DNA of 64,000 nucleotides from Membranipora membranacea (taxonomy: Eukaryota; Bryozoa; Gymnolaemata; Cheilostomatida; Membraniporidae). The DNA is taken from contig OU612071.1 of the NCBI GenBank assembly GCA_914767715.1, forward strand, positions 7,981,493 to 8,045,492, read 5' to 3'. The position numbers and the translations under genes were made by a program. Positions 61,520-64,000 of this stretch are shown one piece after another (position 1 is the first letter of the stretch; each line of letters begins with the position of its first letter). Under the pieces are notes generated by a model. That model was not told the origin of the DNA, searched no databases, and saw only the letters and a program-made list of their open reading frames with translations.

Positions 61520-63871
61520 CAAGCCCTTATATACCTCATTCAAAATCCAGAATATGTAGATTCTCGGATAGCCTGGTGGCTTGTAACGCTGACTTGAAAT
61601 TCACAAAAATATACCAAGGGAGGGTATCACGCTTTTTTTCCGCTCGGATCAAAAAATAGATTTGCTTCTAACCTACCTCATAAGGTGAAGCAACTCCTGC
61701 TCATTTCAAATCTGAAATCCGTTTAGCTCTGAGGGTCTTTGTTCTCAGTCAGCATCCGTCTTAACGAGGCTCACTTTTGCTCTAAAAAAACATGCCAAAC
61801 GGCGGCAATAAAAAATTAAAAGTTTGTCGCAATCATATCAAACTCAGACCAGTTCAAGCCCTTATATACCTCATTCAAAATCCAGAATATGTAGATTCTC
61901 GGATAGCCTGGTGGCTTGTAACGCTGACTTGAAATTTACAAAAATATACCAAGGGAGGGTATCACGCTTTTTTTCCGCTCGGATCAAAAAATAGATTTGC
62001 TTCTAACCTACCTCATAAGGTGAAGCAACTCCTGCTCATTTCAAATCTGAATTCCGTTTAGCTCTGAGGGTCTTTGTTCTCAGTCAGCGTCCGTCTTAAC
62101 GAGGCTCACTTTTGCTCTAAAAAAACATGCCAAACGGCGGCAATAAAATATTAAAAGTTTGTCGCAATCATATCAAACTCAGACCAGTTCAAGCCCTTAT
62201 ATACCTCATTCAAAATCCAGAATATGGAGATTCTCGGATAGCCTGGTGGCTTGTAACGCTGACTTGAAATTTACAAAAATATACCAAGGGAGGGTATCAC
62301 GCTTTTTTTCCGCTCGGATCAAAAAATAGATTTGCTTCTAACCTACCTCATAAGGTGAAGCAACTCCTGCTCATTTCAAATCTGAATTCCGTTTAGCTCT
62401 GAGGGTCTTTGTTCTCAGTCAGCGTCCGTCTTAACGAGGCTCACTTTTGCTCTAAAAAAACATGCCAAACGGCGGCAATAAAAAATTAAAAGTTTGTCGC
62501 AATCATATCAAACTCAGACCAGTTCAAGCCCTTATATACCTCATTCAAAATCCAGAATATGTAGATTCTCGGATAGCCTGGTGGCTTGTAACGCTGACTT
62601 GAAATTCACAAAAATATACCAAGGGAGGGTATCACGCTTTTTTTCCGCTCGGATCAAAAAATAGATTTGCTTCTAACCTACCTCATAAGGTGAAGCAACT
62701 CCTGCTCATTTCAAATCTGAAATCCGTTTAGCTCTGAGGGTCTTTGTTCTCAGTCAGCATCCGTCTTAACGAGGCTCACTTTTGCTCTAAAAAAACATGC
62801 CAAACGGCGGCAATAAAAAATTAAAAGTTTGTCGCAATCATATCAAACTCAGACCAGTTCAAGCCCTTATATACCTCATTCAAAATCCAGAATATGGAGA
62901 TTCTCGGATAGCCTGGTGGCTTGTAACGCTGACTTGAAATTTACAAAAATATACCAAGGGAGGGTATCACGCTTTTTTTCCGCTCGGATCAAAAAATAGA
63001 TTTGCTTCTAACCTACCTCATAAGGTGAAGCAACTCCTGCTCATTTCAAATCTGAATTCCGTTTAGCTCTGAGGGTCTTTGTTCTCAGTCAGCGTCCGTC
63101 TTAACGAGGCTCACTTTTGCTCTAAAAAAACATGCCAAACGGCGGCAATAAAAAATTAAAAGTTTGTCGCAGTCATATCAAACTCAGACCAGTTCAAGCC
63201 CTTATATACCTCATTCAAAATCCAGAATATGTAGATTCTCGGATAGCCTGGTGGCTTGTAACGCTGACTTGAAATTCACAAAAATATACCAAGGGAGGGT
63301 ATCACGCTTTTTTTCCGCTCGGATCAAAAAATAGATTTGCTTCTAACCTACCTCATAAGGTGAAGCAACTCCTGCTCATTTCAAATCTGAAATCCGTTTA
63401 GCTCTGAGGGTCTTTGTTCTCAGTCAGCATCCGTCTTAACGAGGCTCACTTTTGCTCTAAAAAAACATGCCAAACGGCGGCAATAAAAAATTAAAAGTTT
63501 GTCGCAATCATATCAAACTCAGACCAGTTCAAGCCCTTATATACCTCATTCAAAATCCAGAATATGGAGATTCTCGGATAGCCTGGTGGCTTGTAACGCT
63601 GACTTGAAATTTACAAAAATATACCAAGGGAGGGTATCACGCTTTTTTTCCGCTCGGATCAAAAAATAGATTTGCTTCTAACCTACCTCATAAGGTGAAG
63701 CAACTCCTGCTCATTGCTCATTTCAAATCTGAATTCCGTTTAGCTCTGAGGGTCTTTGTTCTCAGTCAGCGTCCGTCTTAACGAGGCTCACTTTTGCTCT
63801 AAAAAAACATGCCAAACGGCGGCAATAAAAAATTAAAAGTTTGTCGCAATCATATCAAACTCAGACCAGTT
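61520..63871 (+). repeat. Right-arm 7-monomer HOR, unit 2, 2,352 bp
   Basis: All unit-1 markers recur 2,352 bp downstream: the 7-bp duplication near 63,710, AATAAAATATT near 62,144 and GTCGCAGTC near 63,167. One informative difference: the G/T pair at 59540 (G) and 59875 (T) is reversed at 61892 (T) and 62227 (G), so the beta and hybrid monomers appear in swapped order. Confidence 0.92.
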
Positions 63872-64000
63872 CAAGCCCTTATATACCTCATTCAAAATCC
63901 AGAATATGTAGATTCTCGGATAGCCTGGTGGCTTGTAACGCTGACTTGAAATTCACTAAAATATACCAAGGGAGGGTATCACGCTTTTTTTCCGCTCGGA

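Larger units (their letters stand above)
56489..64000 (+). repeat. 335-bp satellite array, right arm (alpha/beta dimers)
   Basis: About 22.4 monomers in the same orientation and phase as the left arm. Types run alpha, alpha', beta, alpha, beta, alpha, alpha', beta*, then the 7-monomer units listed separately. Alpha has GTAGATTC, AATTCAC, CTGAAATCC and CAGCATCC. Beta has GGAGATTC, AATTTAC, CTGAATTCC and CAGCGTCC. All have the T7-CCGCTCGG tract (T6 near 58,270) and lack the palindrome centre AGATCT. The array continues past the right end of the window. Confidence 0.97.

Noticed and set aside
1-64000. Ribosomal spacer or telomeric repeat
   Set aside because: No rRNA-like sequence or short telomere-type repeat is present; the monomer is too uniform and continuous.

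Overview
The window is eukaryotic satellite DNA. Apart from one 3.2-kb insert, all 64 kb is a head-to-tail array of a 335-bp monomer, about 181 copies, all on the same strand orientation. I see no convincing protein-coding gene, tRNA, rRNA or CRISPR array. The monomer is about 40% GC (134 of 335 bases in a consensus copy) and keeps CpG at close to the expected frequency (12 seen, about 13 expected). It carries a perfect 16-bp palindrome, a T8 tract and an A7 tract. I do not recognise the satellite family. The higher-order repeat structure, together with a DNA-transposon-like insert, suggests a metazoan, more likely an invertebrate than a vertebrate, but the species cannot be named from this sequence. 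A centromeric or pericentromeric location is plausible but is inference.

Layout. Positions 1-53,292 hold 159 complete monomers plus 9 bases. They form a mosaic of local higher-order repeats (HORs) with different unit sizes: a 4-mer (1,340 bp) at 1-5,050; unpatterned monomers to about 7,400; a 13-mer (4,356 bp) duplicated at about 7,400-16,110 with a shortened third copy; a 7-mer (2,348 bp) duplicated at about 18,000-22,700; a 6-mer (2,010 bp) duplicated at about 23,450-27,470; a 3,016-bp (9-monomer) offset duplication at about 27,470-32,870; mixed monomers to 39,215; a 4-mer with one 5-mer version at 39,216-44,910; mixed monomers, including a 670-bp dimer duplication, to 51,273; and a trimer (1,005 bp) at 51,274-53,283.

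Positions 53,293-56,488 hold the only non-satellite DNA. This 3,196-bp insert has 19-bp imperfect terminal inverted repeats, is flanked by a 3-bp direct repeat (CTT), and splits one monomer precisely. It therefore looks like a non-autonomous DNA transposon. Inside it lies a diverged 0.55-0.6-kb direct repeat. No transposase reading frame is visible.

Positions 56,489-64,000 continue the same monomer in phase, as an alternation of two monomer types (alpha and beta, about 670 bp) organised into a 7-monomer HOR of 2,352 bp.

The array is not a set of cooperating genes. Its history reads as repeated unequal exchange or local amplification, with one late transposon insertion. Because many copies are identical or nearly so, exact copy numbers depend on the assembly being correct.
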